A DNA stretch of 47,892 bases from Entrophospora sp. SA101 (GCA_958430865.1 CAUDNR010004112.1:5498-53389); one strand, 5' to 3'; positions 22,703 to 34,398 are shown, counted from the first letter of the stretch. Translations and numbers: made by a program. The notes: a model not told the origin generated them from the sequence alone.

Positions 22703-24766
22703 ATGTGGGAATTATTTGAGCCACATTTTCCATCTATCAAAGATATTGCTGAAGATTTGTCAGATGAAATCAAATATCAAAACTTGAAACATTCAATAAA
22801 AGATGCTGGCTCGTTGATTGATAAATTTGCAGCAAAGGCAAAGGTTGATCCACTTGGTCATGATTTTGCAAATTACTTGGATGAACATGATCAATTGAAA
22901 AAGCTTAGAGATGAATTTTCTATCCCAAAAGCTGGAAACGTAGCAGTTGGTAATTAATCAATGTCTAATTGATAATATATAATAATTATAATTATAATCA
23001 AATTATAATTATGATTGACCATTTAGACGCAATAAGCCCTGATGAAGATTCAGTGTATTTTTGCGGCCATTCACTTGGATTAATGCCAAAGTGTACAAAA
23101 GAACTTGTAAACCAAGAGCTTGACGCATGGGCTTCTTCGTAGATATCTTTTTTCTTTTCCTTTTTTATCTTTTTTTGAAAATTTTCATAATGTTGAAAAT
23201 TATTTAATATATTAGAGGAGTGACTGGTCATTTCCGACATAAATATAATCGACCATGGATTTCAATAGCAGAAACTGTTACAGAAAAAACTGCTGAATTA
23301 GTTGGTAAATACATGGTTAAAGATGAGATTATAATCAAAAGGATGTTTGTCATATGATTTGAAAGTATCTATTGAAACTTTTATGATTATTATAGGAGCC
23401 AAACCGATTGAGATTGCTATAATGAGCACACTTACATCAAATCTTCATTTACTTATGGCATCATTTTATACTCCCACAAAAACACGTTTTAAAATTATGA
23501 TTGAAGATAAAACATTTCCATCAGATCAGGTAAACAGTAAAGCTTTTTAATATGTGTGTGTGTACATATATATATCTATATCTATTTATATTATAGTAAT
23601 ATTTTTTTATTCATAAAATATACAAGTATGCAGTGGAATCTCAGATAAGATTTCATGGATATGATCCAGCCACGGCGTTAATTAAAGTATCACCTCCAAC
23701 TGGTGAATATTTTCCAAGCCTTGATGAAATTTTAAAAACGATTGAACAAGAAGGTGATAGTATTGCTTTAGTAATGTTTGGCGGAGTTCAATATTACACA
23801 GGTCAATTTTTTAAAATTAAAAAAATCACACAAGTTGCCCAAAGAAAGGTTAGCATGACGATTTATTATTTGATTGGATTGGATTTGATATAAAACTTTT
23901 TATTTTTTTTCCAAGGGATGTATAGTGGGATTTGATCTTGCACATGCTGTTGGAAATGTTGTTCTAAAACTTCATAAATGGAAAGTTGATTTTGCAAGCT
24001 GGTCTACATATAAATATATGAATTCAGGTCCAGGTGGAATTAGTTCCATTTTCGTTCACGAGAAACATGCTTATGATTTCGATCGACCTAGGTGTTTATT
24101 TATTTATTATCATGAGAATTAATTAATTAATTATTATCAAAAGGAGTAAAAATGAATATTTTTTATAATAGATTTGCAGGATGGTGGGGTACTGATCTGA
24201 CATCAAGATTTCAAATGGACAAACGTATGGGTTTTTTTATTGTGTAGAGGAAAAAATTATTTTTAAAACAAAATTGAATTTTTAATATATACACATATAT
24301 ACGTATATATATAAATTTAGCATTTGAACCAATTCCTGGTGCTGGCGGATTTCAAGTTTCAAATCCTTCAGTCTTGAACGTAGTTTCATTACTTGGCAGC
24401 TTGGAAGTTTTTTCAAAAACGAGCATGGTGCAACTTCGTACCAAATCTATTTTACTCACAGGATATCTAGAATATCTCTTGGATAAACAACTTGATGAAC
24501 TTGGATGCAAAATAATTACACCACGTGATCCTCATCAGAGAGGTTGTCAATTATCACTTATTTTTGATTCAGAAAAAGTACGTTCTATTCATAAAGAGTT
24601 AATGACTTATGGAATAGTGGTTGATATAAGAGAACCAAATTGTCTTAGAGTTGCCCCTGCACCTTTGTATAATACTTTTTCTGAGGTCTGGAAATTTGTA
24701 AAAGCTTTAAAAATGGCTGTTAATGATTTAGCAGTTAAGGATGATGGTGAAGTTGTTTCTCTTTAA
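22703..24766 (+). CDS. BNA5: Kynureninase, copy 2
   Basis: Exons at 22703-22949, 23027-23138, 23216-23304, 23396-23529, 23627-23848, 23916-24091, 24172-24224 and 24321-24766. The product is the same 492 residues as copy 1, with the PLP Lys in [13 protein letters not shown]. Introns are also identical, which is not expected of an old paralogue. It is either a very recent duplicate or the same locus assembled twice next to the gap. Confidence 0.92.
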
Positions 24767-25732
24767 TAATAACGAAATGAATGTTTTAAAATATGTAATA
24801 AATTTTTTAGTGCAAGATATATAATGTTATTGAGAGTTATTATTATGTATTGTTTATGGAACATTCTACATTCTAGTATTTTAGCTTAGAACATTGTTGA
24901 ACTTGATAGGTAGATAGGTGCCTTATATCTTTGTTTCCCTCGAACTTTTGATGATTTCTTTTTGCAACATGATGCTGTTGCTGCATTTTGATAATAACAT
25001 TGAACTGGAGTGGATTCGACAATGAACTTCTTCATTGGATTAATTTTATATGATAAAATGGCTCTTATGAAAATAAAATGTGTTGTATGTTCGAATATGA
25101 ACAACAACACGAAAATAATTTTCCCTTCTTCATATAGCTATGGAACCAATGCTTTGCAACTTTTATTTTGCCGTAAATGTTGGTTTATTTTTATTTAGGA
25201 TTCTTTGGATATAGAATAATTGATTGAACAATCATTTCTTTTTGTTGTGAAGTTGTTTTACAAAGATGTGAGATTTTTAAATGATATGTAAAACATCATT
25301 AAAGGTGAAGCTCTTCACATAACTCTTGCATAGTAGAATCATTTTATCACAATTAAATAAGAAAATAGTTGGTAGAAATTTTTGTCACGGCTGATTACTT
25401 TGGTTGTTATCATCATCATTCAAATTTTCAAATCAATTTCAAGTTGGCATAGCAAAAAAGAAAAAAACTGATCCCCCAATAATTCATAATATTCGTGATT
25501 TGATATTACCGTAACTGCACTGAATTTACCGTTTCTAGTTTCCTTTACAACAGAATATTTCAAATTTGGGTATATAAAAAGAAAAAAGATTACACAAAAT
25601 ATAAAAATCTATGACATTTAGAAAAGAACTGTGACACAGCAATCTTTCTTTAGGAAAGTTATTCTCAAAAAAAAAATCTCTACTCTCTTCATTAAAACAC
25701 CAAGTCAAATTTATATTTTATATTTTTATATA
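24767..25732. other. Intergenic region, copy of 10605-11570
   Basis: Same content as copy 1: kynureninase 3' flank, unrecognised small ORFs, then the kinase 5' flank. Confidence 0.5.
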
Positions 25733-27058
25733 ATGTCATATGTTAACCAATTTTTATCATTATCACCAGAAAGGAGGAAATTTGTATATATAATTCATAG
25801 TGAAATGTTTAATAATGCAGCAGTTAATTCTGATAGAGAAAGTAGAAAAGGATTTTTTTTTTCATTGGTCAAAAAAAAACAAGGAGCTTTCTGAAAATGA
25901 AAAAGAATATTGTAAGGAAAGGTTTACTTATGACTTTGAATTAGAGAATGCAAGAAATAAATTGGGCAAATCAAAAGAATGTAACAGATGTAAATTGACA
26001 AGATACTCTGATAGGTTCTGTGAAGATTGCATTAGTTTACAATTACAAAGTCTTTTCACCACTTGGACATCTGGGAATAACATAATTGATGATTTTATTC
26101 AACAATGTCAAATGAAATCATCTCTGCCAACCCACATTTTAGAATGGATACCTTTTGAGCAATTTAAAAAAGTAAAAAAATTGACAGAAGGTAGATTTAG
26201 TTCGATTTTTACTGCTACATGGACAAGGGGATATATTTATGATTACAATGAAAATAAAAAGGAATTTAATTATTTTGGAAGGCAAAGAGTGGTGTTAAAA
26301 AGTTTAAATGATTCAAGTAATCCAGGAAAAGGCTTTTTTGATGAGGTTGGTAGTTGTCATTTAATCAAAATAAACAATACTGTATTATATAATACTAATT
26401 GATTGTATATTAATAGGCAATGAATTATTGTAAAATTAAATCAGGGTTGGTTGTTCCTTGCCATGGTATAACTAAATTTCCAGATAATGGAAATTATGCA
26501 ATGGTTTTAAATCATATTCTAGATGGAAGTTTAAGGAGTTATTTACAAAAAATCATTTAAATTTAAGATTAAAAGCCAGAATTAAAATCCTTATATCTCT
26601 ATGCAATTCATTATATTATATACATCAGAAAGATTTAATCCATAGTGATTTACATAGTGGTAATATACTTGTGTATGGAGGTTGTTGTTATATTGCAGAT
26701 TTAGGATTATGTGGACCAGTTGATGAAAAGTCATCAAATAAAGTCTATGGAATTGTATCATATGTTGCACCCGAGGTACTTAGAGGAAAAAAGAACACCA
26801 AAGAAACTGATATCTATAATGTTGGGATGTTAATGTGGGAAATATTTGCAGGTCACCCACCATTTGATGATAGAGCTCACAATCATCGTTTAATCTTTGA
26901 TATATGTGCAGAAGGTTTACGACCACCAATATTACCAGGGATGCCTGATGATTATGTGCAAGTGATGCAGAGGTGTTGGGATATGGATCCATCAGAAAGA
27001 CCAACTATTAGAGAGCTTTGGGACTTTGTTAGAGATAAACATAATGAAATTCGTGAAA

Positions 27059-27099
<41 letters not shown>

Positions 27100-27270
27100 A
27101 ATACTACTAGTAGTGGTGGTAATTATTTGCAACAAGTACACAAATCACATCCAGATGCATATCATAAAAGTAGATTATTAGATGAAGAGATTGCTAAATC
27201 TAAAAGCTTAAAATTTTATACAAGTAATGATAGTTTGTTGAATAATCTTGATTTCAACTTTTTTCTCTAG
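25733..27270 (+). pseudogene. TKL-like protein kinase K3, two frameshifts
   Basis: The first part is the duplicated K2 exon, including its A9 frameshift. After 26129 it is a distinct paralogue: loop EGRFSSIF (one Gly replaced by Arg), VVLKSL, intron 26346-26416 (GTTGGT...TAG), HSDLHSGN (Ser in place of the usual Arg/Cys; catalytic Asp kept), DLG, APEVL and DIYNVGML. An A6 run near 26549 where K1 and K2 have A7 shifts the frame before the catalytic loop. The linker is a (GAT)n tract at about 27058-27100 coding poly-Asp, then the conserved tail. Decay or homopolymer errors are both possible. Confidence 0.8.
27058..27100. repeat. (GAT)n microsatellite coding poly-Asp
   Basis: About 14 GAT units lie in the linker of K3. 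K1 has an AGC/Ser run and K2 an AAT/AGC-rich linker at the same place, so the linker is prone to repeat growth. Confidence 0.9.
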
Positions 27271-27570
27271 AATGTTAACAAAGGTGAATAAAAATTTTAT
27301 TATTAATCAATTGGAAATTACTATCCATTAATTATTACTAACTATTAATTAATTAATTAATTAATAGACATTATATTCAAGTAATAGTAAAAAAAAAGAT
27401 GCGATGAGTGACTTATTTAATCTACACTATAAATTTATTATTATCTTTTCATTCATTTTTTATTTTATCCTTATTTATTTATCAAGCTAAATTATAATAA
27501 TAATGTTTTGAAATAATAAACTTTTATGGTTTTCCGATTCTTGTTAAATGGTGATATTACGAGGTGTCAT

Positions 27571-27948
27571 ATAAAGACACCTGACGTAATTGGTTATTTG
27601 TTGCAATGGTAACTGTTATTACAAAATATTTACAGTTGCCGCAAATAGATGCGGTTACCACAAACAGATACGGCTGCTATAAGTATTTGCGGCTGTTGCA
27701 AATTTTATTTTACACATAATTTTACTGTAAATTAATGACCGACTAATTGAATTCATCAAAAAAAAATTCAGTTGCTAATAATTCAAGAGAATTTTCGCAT
27801 GACTAATATGACTAATGACAATAATTTCCAGCGGTCGTGGTTATTTGCGGTGACCGTAATTATTTATGGCAAATGGTAACTACCAACAACTATTTACGGC
27901 AATGGTAGCTACCAGCCCAATCATTTACGGCATGCGTCTTTAGCGTCA
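27571..27948. mobile_element. Insertion in the kinase 3' flank, rich in TATTTRCGGC motifs
   Basis: The K1 and K2 flanks run gaggtatcat...aacaattatggctt within about 20 bases. In K3 the same sides are separated by roughly 380 bases. The insert starts with a hairpin (aggtgtc...gacacct, 27563-27583) and repeats degenerate tatttgcggc, tatttacggc and ggtarctacca motifs. No ORF was seen. It may be a foldback or satellite-like insertion; type unknown. Confidence 0.5.
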
Positions 27949-27951
27949 TGC

Positions 27952-28255
27952 AATTATGGCTTAACTTTGGGCTACTCTTGTCAGTTAATTGCAAATAATT
28001 CGGTGCTTGTCAATGAATTAGGTTACAAATTTACTTTGGTTCCCACTTTCTTGCACCTAGACTAATCTATAGTCCTAACCTTTGCTTACTCACTAAAGCA
28101 AATTACGTTACTAATCGTTGTTAAAACTTACTAATTAATCAACGTTAGTCCTAACCTTGATTGCTTGCTCACATTAAACGTGGCTTTTACCAAAGCTCCA
28201 CAATTGTTACCTTTTACCAAGGCACCAACTACTCTTGTTGCTTTTATCAAACAAA
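27952..28255 (+). repeat. Dispersed repeat R1, fullest copy
   Basis: Colinear with 1-215 (cttgtcagttaattg, ctttcttgcacctagact, cctttgcttactcacta, ccttttaccaaggcac, cttgttgcttttatcaaa) plus a partial internal repeat of the gcttactcac...aaa motif. Confidence 0.6.
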
Positions 28256-28412
28256 GAAATAAAGATATTGTTTTCGTTTTTATTTTTTAAAAGCTTATTA
28301 ATTGATGAATGATAAAAATACGGGGGAAATTTTATATTAAAAGATCGACAAAAAAATATTTTACACAATAAATATTTAAAAAATTCTATTCTTGCAAAAT
28401 TATCATTTTAAA

Positions 28413-31400
28413 ATGTCAATTGAATTTAATTCAAGTTTTATTGAATCTGGATCTATTGTGAGCACACTGCATTATGGTCCATTTGCAAAATTCTGGTGGG
28501 AAAGCAAATTAGACCCAAATACAAATATAAAGAAATTTTATCCTATTAGATTGCATTTAAAAATGCTTCATTGTTCCAAAGACCTGAGTTTTTGTACACT
28601 AGTTAATCAAGAGAAAAATAATAAACCTGAGTATAGTTGTTATTGGGGAGAAATTAATGAAACTGGCAATGAAATGTCAACAGTAGTTAATAATCCTTAT
28701 AAAAAATATCTGGAACATACTCACAGCTTTGTATATAGAAAATTGAATGGATCTGATTTCTTTGGAATGGGTAATGAATTACAATTAAAAAAAATATCTG
28801 CAGATATTACATTTTTTCCATTTATTATCAATGAAGGCAAGTTTAAAATGATTGTTGTAGATGCTTCATATGATAAATCAGAGCCCTCAGATGGTTATCA
28901 CATTACATTCATAGAAAGATCTAAATGTGAATATGTTTTATTTTCTCAAACTTATAATAAGAATAAATTTTTTTTGAATATATATTCATTAAATAGTGGA
29001 AAAATGCTTCAAGATTTTCAAAATTTAGATGTAAATGAATTATGGAAATCAACTGGATTATTCAGAGACTATTCTGGTAAACAATTGTTTCTATTAGATA
29101 ACACAGAATTAAAGCAAATCATTGATAATTTGATTAATTTTCAGACCAATTGTCATGAATGGAATCAAAATATTTTTGATAAACTTCATATAGCATATAT
29201 GATACACATCAATAGCAAAGATCTAACAACATCAGTTTTAAAATATTTGCATGATAAAAAATCAACTCTTTTTGAATTTTATAATTTATTATACAAATTC
29301 AAAATTATTGAAAAAAACTCAGAAAAAGATGGAACAGTTATAAGAAAAATCAGAGCTTGGAGATAATTATTGAATGCATCTGGTTGTAAACAAATAAAAA
29401 TTTACAAAAATAATGAATATTGGACAAAAGCTGAAGATACTGCAGCAGATTTAGAAACATCAGATCTTTTTACTGAGACAGACCTAAATTTACAACCAGA
29501 ATTGGATTCTGATTCAGATGTAAAAATCTTTTGGAAATGTTTTGAAGATGCAATGAGTTCAAATATAAAAGGTGATGATGGTCAACAAAGAATTTTGTCC
29601 ATAATTGCTGAAAAATTTTCATATTCAAAATTAAATGAAAACTTAAAGTTAGCAATAATTTAATTAATGCTGCAAGGATACATGCATGATTGTATGTAAG
29701 TGGAGGATCAATTTTAGAAGAAGATCATGTGAAAATGATAAGAAAAAGTTATCAGATGAACAATTAAGAGATTTAGAAACTCTTCTGCATGATAAAAATA
29801 ATGTTTCAATGAGTTCTTACAAAACAGATCTAAATACAGGTAAGCCAATTTTATATTTAAAAGCATCAAAAAAAGAAATGTGGGAAAAATACAATGAAGA
29901 ATATCCTAATAGTTTGAAAAGAACAAGTTTCATGTGTCGATTAGATGGTCAATTTAAATATAGAGAGGATTTGGGTGGTTTGTGCATAACTTGTGATTTT
30001 TATGGGTATCAGGTTTTTAATTCATTAATTGAATCAATTAACAACTCACAGTTATATGGAACAGAAAAAAAAATAATTTGATTAATAAAATAGAATTACT
30101 TAGACGACATTTAAAAAGCAAATTAGATGGTGAAGTAATGGTTTTAAATAATGGGCTTCTTGTGCATAATTCTTGCTTAAATCATTGTCTTCTTTATGCC
30201 TTTGGAGAATGCACAGAAGAGCATAATTGTTCATGCAATAATTGCATGTCTTTATTTACAGTTTTAAATGAAATTAAGAAAACTGCTATAATTAACACAG
30301 AAATATTAGAGGAATATCAGAATAAACTTTTATATTATTTATCCCATCAATTGCATAGGATATATTTAAATTCATAATTTAATGCTAAATTATGTGAATT
30401 AAGTCATGATGATGCAGTGTTAATTTGTGACTACAAAATGAAGGTTAATCCTAGAAGTCCTCATGAAACAAAAAATGATTTTTATGGAAAAGAAGGTTGG
30501 ACCCTTCATACAATTCTAGTAATCACCAAATCAAAAAATAATTATGAATTATTGATAAGAGCATTTGACCACTGGTCTGATGATGCTTGGTTTACTGCAT
30601 CAGCATTTGATGTTGTTCTACAACAATTAACACAACTAGATGAAAACATTAAATCAATTAAAATATTTTCTGATAATGGTGGGCATTACCATAATTCAGA
30701 ATTAATGGTGATTGCTAGTTTTTGAATATAACAAAATGGCAATTTTTGGAACCAGGAGAAGCTAAGACCATTGTAGATTCTCATCATGCACAACTATCTC
30801 ATGGATTTATTAGATAGATATACAAAATTAGGCCATAGCATTTCTAGTGGAGAAGACATTATAATTTCTAATGAATCTCTTGCAGGTACTTCATTTGGCA
30901 AGTTAACTCCAAATTGTAGTAAAAAAATATCAGTTGGAACCATTCCAGGAATTTCCAATTATTTCACTTTTATGTGGCCAACTGATGAAGAAGAAGGAAT
31001 TATAAAAGCCTATGAAATACCTAATTATGGATCACCAAAAATTTATTCAATATCTGATATAAAAAAACTTCTCAAAAATAATAATATAAGCCAACCAAAT
31101 GCTGTAATCAGTGACCAAACAATACCTCAATCAGAATGGAAAATGACCATTCCTACACTAATTAACCCATCCATCCAGAAATTGAAAACTTCAGAAGTAA
31201 GATTCATCCTTAAAGATAAGAATTTGGATTCATCTGCAAATAAATTAGTTATCAAAAAAAGGTTAGACCAACATAGCAGTTATGATTTATTATATAATTC
31301 AATGCTACTGGGTGATGATAATGATATTAATATTAATATGAAAAATTTATTAAAACCTGGATTTGCTTTGAAAAGCAAACAAATATTTGGAAAAAAAGGT

Positions 31401-31628
31401 GGTGGCAAAAGAATTAATTTATAAGTGCTTGAAAAATTAAAGGAAACGTTTTTAGCTGGTAATATAGAAAAAAATCAAAAATTATCAGCTGAAAATATGT
31501 TAAGAAATCTTCAATCATATGCTGAAAATAATGAAATTGAATTCAATAATATTCCTTCACTCCAACAAATTAAGTCATGGATATCCAGGTTTAATCAATA
31601 TCATAAAAAGCAAGCAGCTGAAAAATAA
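28413..31628 (+). pseudogene. Decayed DDE transposase-like gene with SAP domain
   Basis: Consecutive pieces appear to be one long element protein. An unrecognised N-terminal region comes first (28413-29363, MSIEFNSSF start, open for 317 codons). A Cys-rich segment follows (CTEEHNCSCNNC near 30200). Then comes a DDE-type core: ICDYKMKVNPRSPHETK with Asp at 30429, IFSDNGGHYHNSE with Asp at 30672, and FLEPGEAK..DSHHAQ near 30745-30790. A SAP-like motif (LKTSEVRFILKDKNLD, about 31180) and a C-terminal basic region end it. In-frame stops occur at 29364, 30375 and 31422. Frame changes occur near 29655, 29730, 30070, 30725 and 30810. It is dead, but each block is well preserved. Many related copies are expected in such genomes. 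Confidence 0.7.
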
Positions 31629-31699
31629 TGTATAAAAATATCATTTATTTATTTGCATTAAAATGAATGAAAAAAATTGTAAAAAATTTTTTAAAAAAT

Positions 31700-32280
31700 T
31701 CACCTAACATTAAAAAAGTTCTTTAATTAGTTGGAATTTTTTTTTTTAAAAAAAAATATCAACAAGTAAAAATAAATATATGCTAAATGACCATTATCCT
31801 GGCAAATTTAACCAATGAATGTGTGAAATATCATACCAAATACCATGTTCATCAAATGTTAAAAAGGTTCTTCAATTAATTGAATTCTTTTTTTTAAATT
31901 TTTTTTCAAAAAAATTAAAAAAATCAATGAGTAAATAAGTAAAAATAAACATGCTAAATGACCATTACCCTGGCAAACTTAACCAATGAATGTGTGGAAT
32001 AACATACCAAATAACATGTTTGCCTAACATTAAAAAGGCCCTTCAATTAATTGAATTCTTTTTTTTTTTTTTTTGAAAATCCTCTAAAAAAATCAATAAG
32101 TAAATAAATAAAATAAACATGCTAAATGACCATTACCCTGGCAAACTTAACAAATAGATGTGTGGAATAACATACTAAATGACATGTTCGCCTAATGTTA
32201 AAAAGGCCTTTCAATTAATTGAATTCTTTTTTTTTTTTTTTTTTTGAAAATTCTCCAAAAAAATCAATAAGTTGAAAAGG
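31700..32280. repeat. Tandem array, unit about 170 bp, 3-4 copies
   Basis: The unit marker gctaaatgaccattaycctg occurs at about 31787, 31958 and 32126. Each unit also has cctaacattaaaaaggccc, ttcaattaattgaattctt, a T run and aaaaaatcaataagtaaa. The first and last units are partial. No coding potential. Confidence 0.85.
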
Positions 32281-32585
32281 AATCTTTAAAGAAAAATATT
32301 ATAAAAATATATATGTTTAATAATATTCATAATAACAAATATTTCCAATAAAAAAAAAGGTTTCCTCCACTCTTGCTATAATTTTTACTAATGGTACTTC
32401 TCATTGAATTAATCTACTTGATACAATAATTTTCTGGAAATATAAGCTTCTCTTATTTTAATATTAATAAAATTAATTTCAAAAATATAATTCATGAAAT
32501 TAAGACTATATACATCAAAGCTAATCAACTTATTTCAAATCTATGGCAAAATAGATTACTTAGGCAATTGTTTATGAAATATTAA
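32281..32585. other. AT-rich spacer
   Basis: Nothing recognised between the tandem array and the pogo-type MITE. Confidence 0.5.
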
Positions 32586-32587
32586 TA

Positions 32588-32795
32588 CACAGTGAGTCTT
32601 GGTATAGTGGACCTCGGTATAGCGGATTTCTAATAAAACTCTCAGTTTAATGGATCAAAGCTCAGAACCATCTATAAGTAAATTCTCTCGGTTTAACAGA
32701 TTTACTAATTAAATCTTGAATTAATCTCGTATAACAGATTTTTGAAATTTTTGTTCTAATTGCCCAAATTATCTGCTATACCGAGACTCACTGTG
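32588..32795. mobile_element. Tc1/mariner (pogo-type) MITE, 208 bp
   Basis: Left end cacagtgagtcttggtatag and right end ctataccgagactcactgtg are inverted repeats with one mismatch (cttgg versus ctcgg). TA dinucleotides flank both sides (32586-32587, 32796-32797), as expected for the superfamily. The CAGTG...TCGGTATAG pattern is like pogo/Tigger ends. Inside, further ctcggtttaacagattt and ctcgtataacagattt motifs repeat the end sequence. A lone right-end-like copy (ctgctaaaccgagactcagtga) is at about 37793-37814. Confidence 0.8.
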
Positions 32796-33009
32796 TAATA
32801 ATAATAATAATAATAATTCTGTATTCAATACAAATGTTGTTACACAATAATTTATATATCAAAAGGACCAAAAAATTCTACATCCCCCATTATAAGCTCT
32901 TTTTCTTTAAATACAATGAACAAAAAAATTATATATCAATAATATTTGAGATTTTTACATATATATTTGTAAAAAAAATTATGTAGTGGAACAAAAGCAT
33001 AGTACAACT

Positions 33010-33106
33010 TTTCGTGCAAAGTTATCAAATTGGACATTTTTGTGTCAATTTTCCCCCCACCAATCACTATGTACAACTCACTCATTCATAGATGGATCAT
33101 CAATTA
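33010..33106 (+). repeat. Dispersed repeat R3, copy 1
   Basis: Matches 42152-42249 over about 96 bases (ttcgtgcaaagttatc, aattggacatttttgtgtc, actcattcatagayggatc). Most differences are CpG in the other copy against CpA or TpG here. The ORF over it (32986-33201) is not supported. Confidence 0.8.
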
Positions 33107-33204
33107 AATTATTTTTTCAGTGGGTGGTAAATGGTATTAAAAAATATGCATCGAATATTGGCAAGGAAAATATAAAGGATCACAATCCTGGTATTAGATA
33201 ACAG

Positions 33205-33820
33205 ATGAAGGTAAGTGCAGTAATATATTTATAAGAAAAATGGCAGAAGACTTCACTTTTTATGGTATGTGATTGAAGTATGTTTTTGGTATGTGTTCAG
33301 GTGGTGTAATCTTCAGAAATATCATATATAAAATATGGAAGAACACAACACTTTTTGATGATATGTTTTTGGGTATGTGATCGATGTATAGTATATGTGT
33401 AGTAATCTGCATAATATATATAAGATAAATGGCAGAACACTACACTTTTTTCAGGTAGATATATACCCACTTTAATGGTATGTCTTTGGGGTGTATAAGT
33501 TCAGTAATATTATATAAGAAAAACTGAAATTATATACCCATCTGATGGTATGTTTTCAGAGTAACTAACTTTGGTAATATTATATAAGAAAAAATGGTGT
33601 CCACCCAAGGTAAAATTATTACAGATATATATTATATTATAAAAAATCAGTGTCTGGTCAAGGTAAAATTATTATAGAAAGGATAGTTATACTTTGGATA
33701 GACACAAAAAGTATATATAATTTGAAGAAAAATCAGTGTTCGGTCAAGGTAAAATCAGTGTCCACCCAAGGTAAAATTATTACAGATATATATATTATAA
33801 AAAATTATGCTTTGGATGGA
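33205..33820. repeat. Degenerate tandem repeats
   Basis: Units of roughly 100 bases share tataagaaaaatggcagaa, acttcactttt and ggtatgtgatygatgta (33220-33560). A second set shares cagtgtccacccaaggtaa, aattattacagatatata and ctttggatrgacac (33598-33825). No gene; the ORF at 33650-33877 spans repeats. Confidence 0.6.
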
Positions 33821-33837
33821 CACGAAATAAATGATAA

Positions 33838-34040
33838 CAATTTGGCACTATGTGCCTCATCATCAGATGATATTTGAATGAATTATATGAAGCTAACAAC
33901 TGCTAACAATTCGGCATTATGTGCCTCATTCTCAAGTAATATAATAGATAACAATTTGGCACTATGTGCCTCATTCTCCAGTGATATTTGAATGCATCAT
34001 ATAAAGATTACAAATACTATTTTGGCACTAGGTGCCTCAA
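33838..34040. repeat. Array with a GGCAC-TAT-GTGCC palindrome
   Basis: About four units of 45-70 bases contain aacaatttggcactatgtgc at about 33836, 33906, 33950 and 34016, with small changes. Each has a five-base-arm palindrome ggcac...gtgcc. A related inverted piece (aaggcactacatgcca) follows near 34075. Confidence 0.75.
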
Positions 34041-34255
34041 ACCTGGCCCTCATTGAGGAATTAACCAGAAAGCTAAGGCACTACATGCCAAGTTCGGGCA
34101 TAGCCCTCACATTGGGCCCACAAATGGTAACACATGACTGAATGCATCATCAGCATATTTTTTTGCTTGCGTGACCCAATGACAGAAATTGGCCATAATT
34201 ACCAAACTGGCATACATTATATGGCATATGGGTGACAACAAAAATTTGCTACAAT

Positions 34256-34398
34256 TAGTGTTTGAATCCGAATCTCAAATGAGACTCATTAAGGGGTTAC
34301 ACACTATCAAAGTAGCTTAAAATCATGTGTTCACCCATGATCTTGATAATGTGTAACCCCCTTAATGAGTCTCATTTGAGATTCGGATTCAAACACTA
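34256..34398. mobile_element. hAT-type MITE, 143 bp, with 8-bp target duplication
   Basis: Arms of about 54 bases start tagtgtttgaatccgaatct and end with its reverse complement. They are identical for 41 bases, then differ by one indel and one substitution. The direct repeat gctacaat flanks both sides (34248-34255 and 34399-34406). TAGTG...CACTA ends and 8-bp duplications fit the hAT superfamily. There is no coding capacity, so it needs a transposase elsewhere. The clean arms imply recent movement. Confidence 0.87.

Larger units (their letters stand above)
22032..26129. repeat. Segmental duplication B, copy 2
   Basis: Partner of 7870-11967, apparently identical over 4098 bases including introns and homopolymers. 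The left edge is set by the gap, so the real extent is unknown. After 26129 the kinase sequence diverges from K2. Confidence 0.93.

Noticed and set aside
31700..34040. CRISPR array
   Set aside because: Repeats are long and degenerate with repeated, not unique, spacers, and the genome is eukaryotic.
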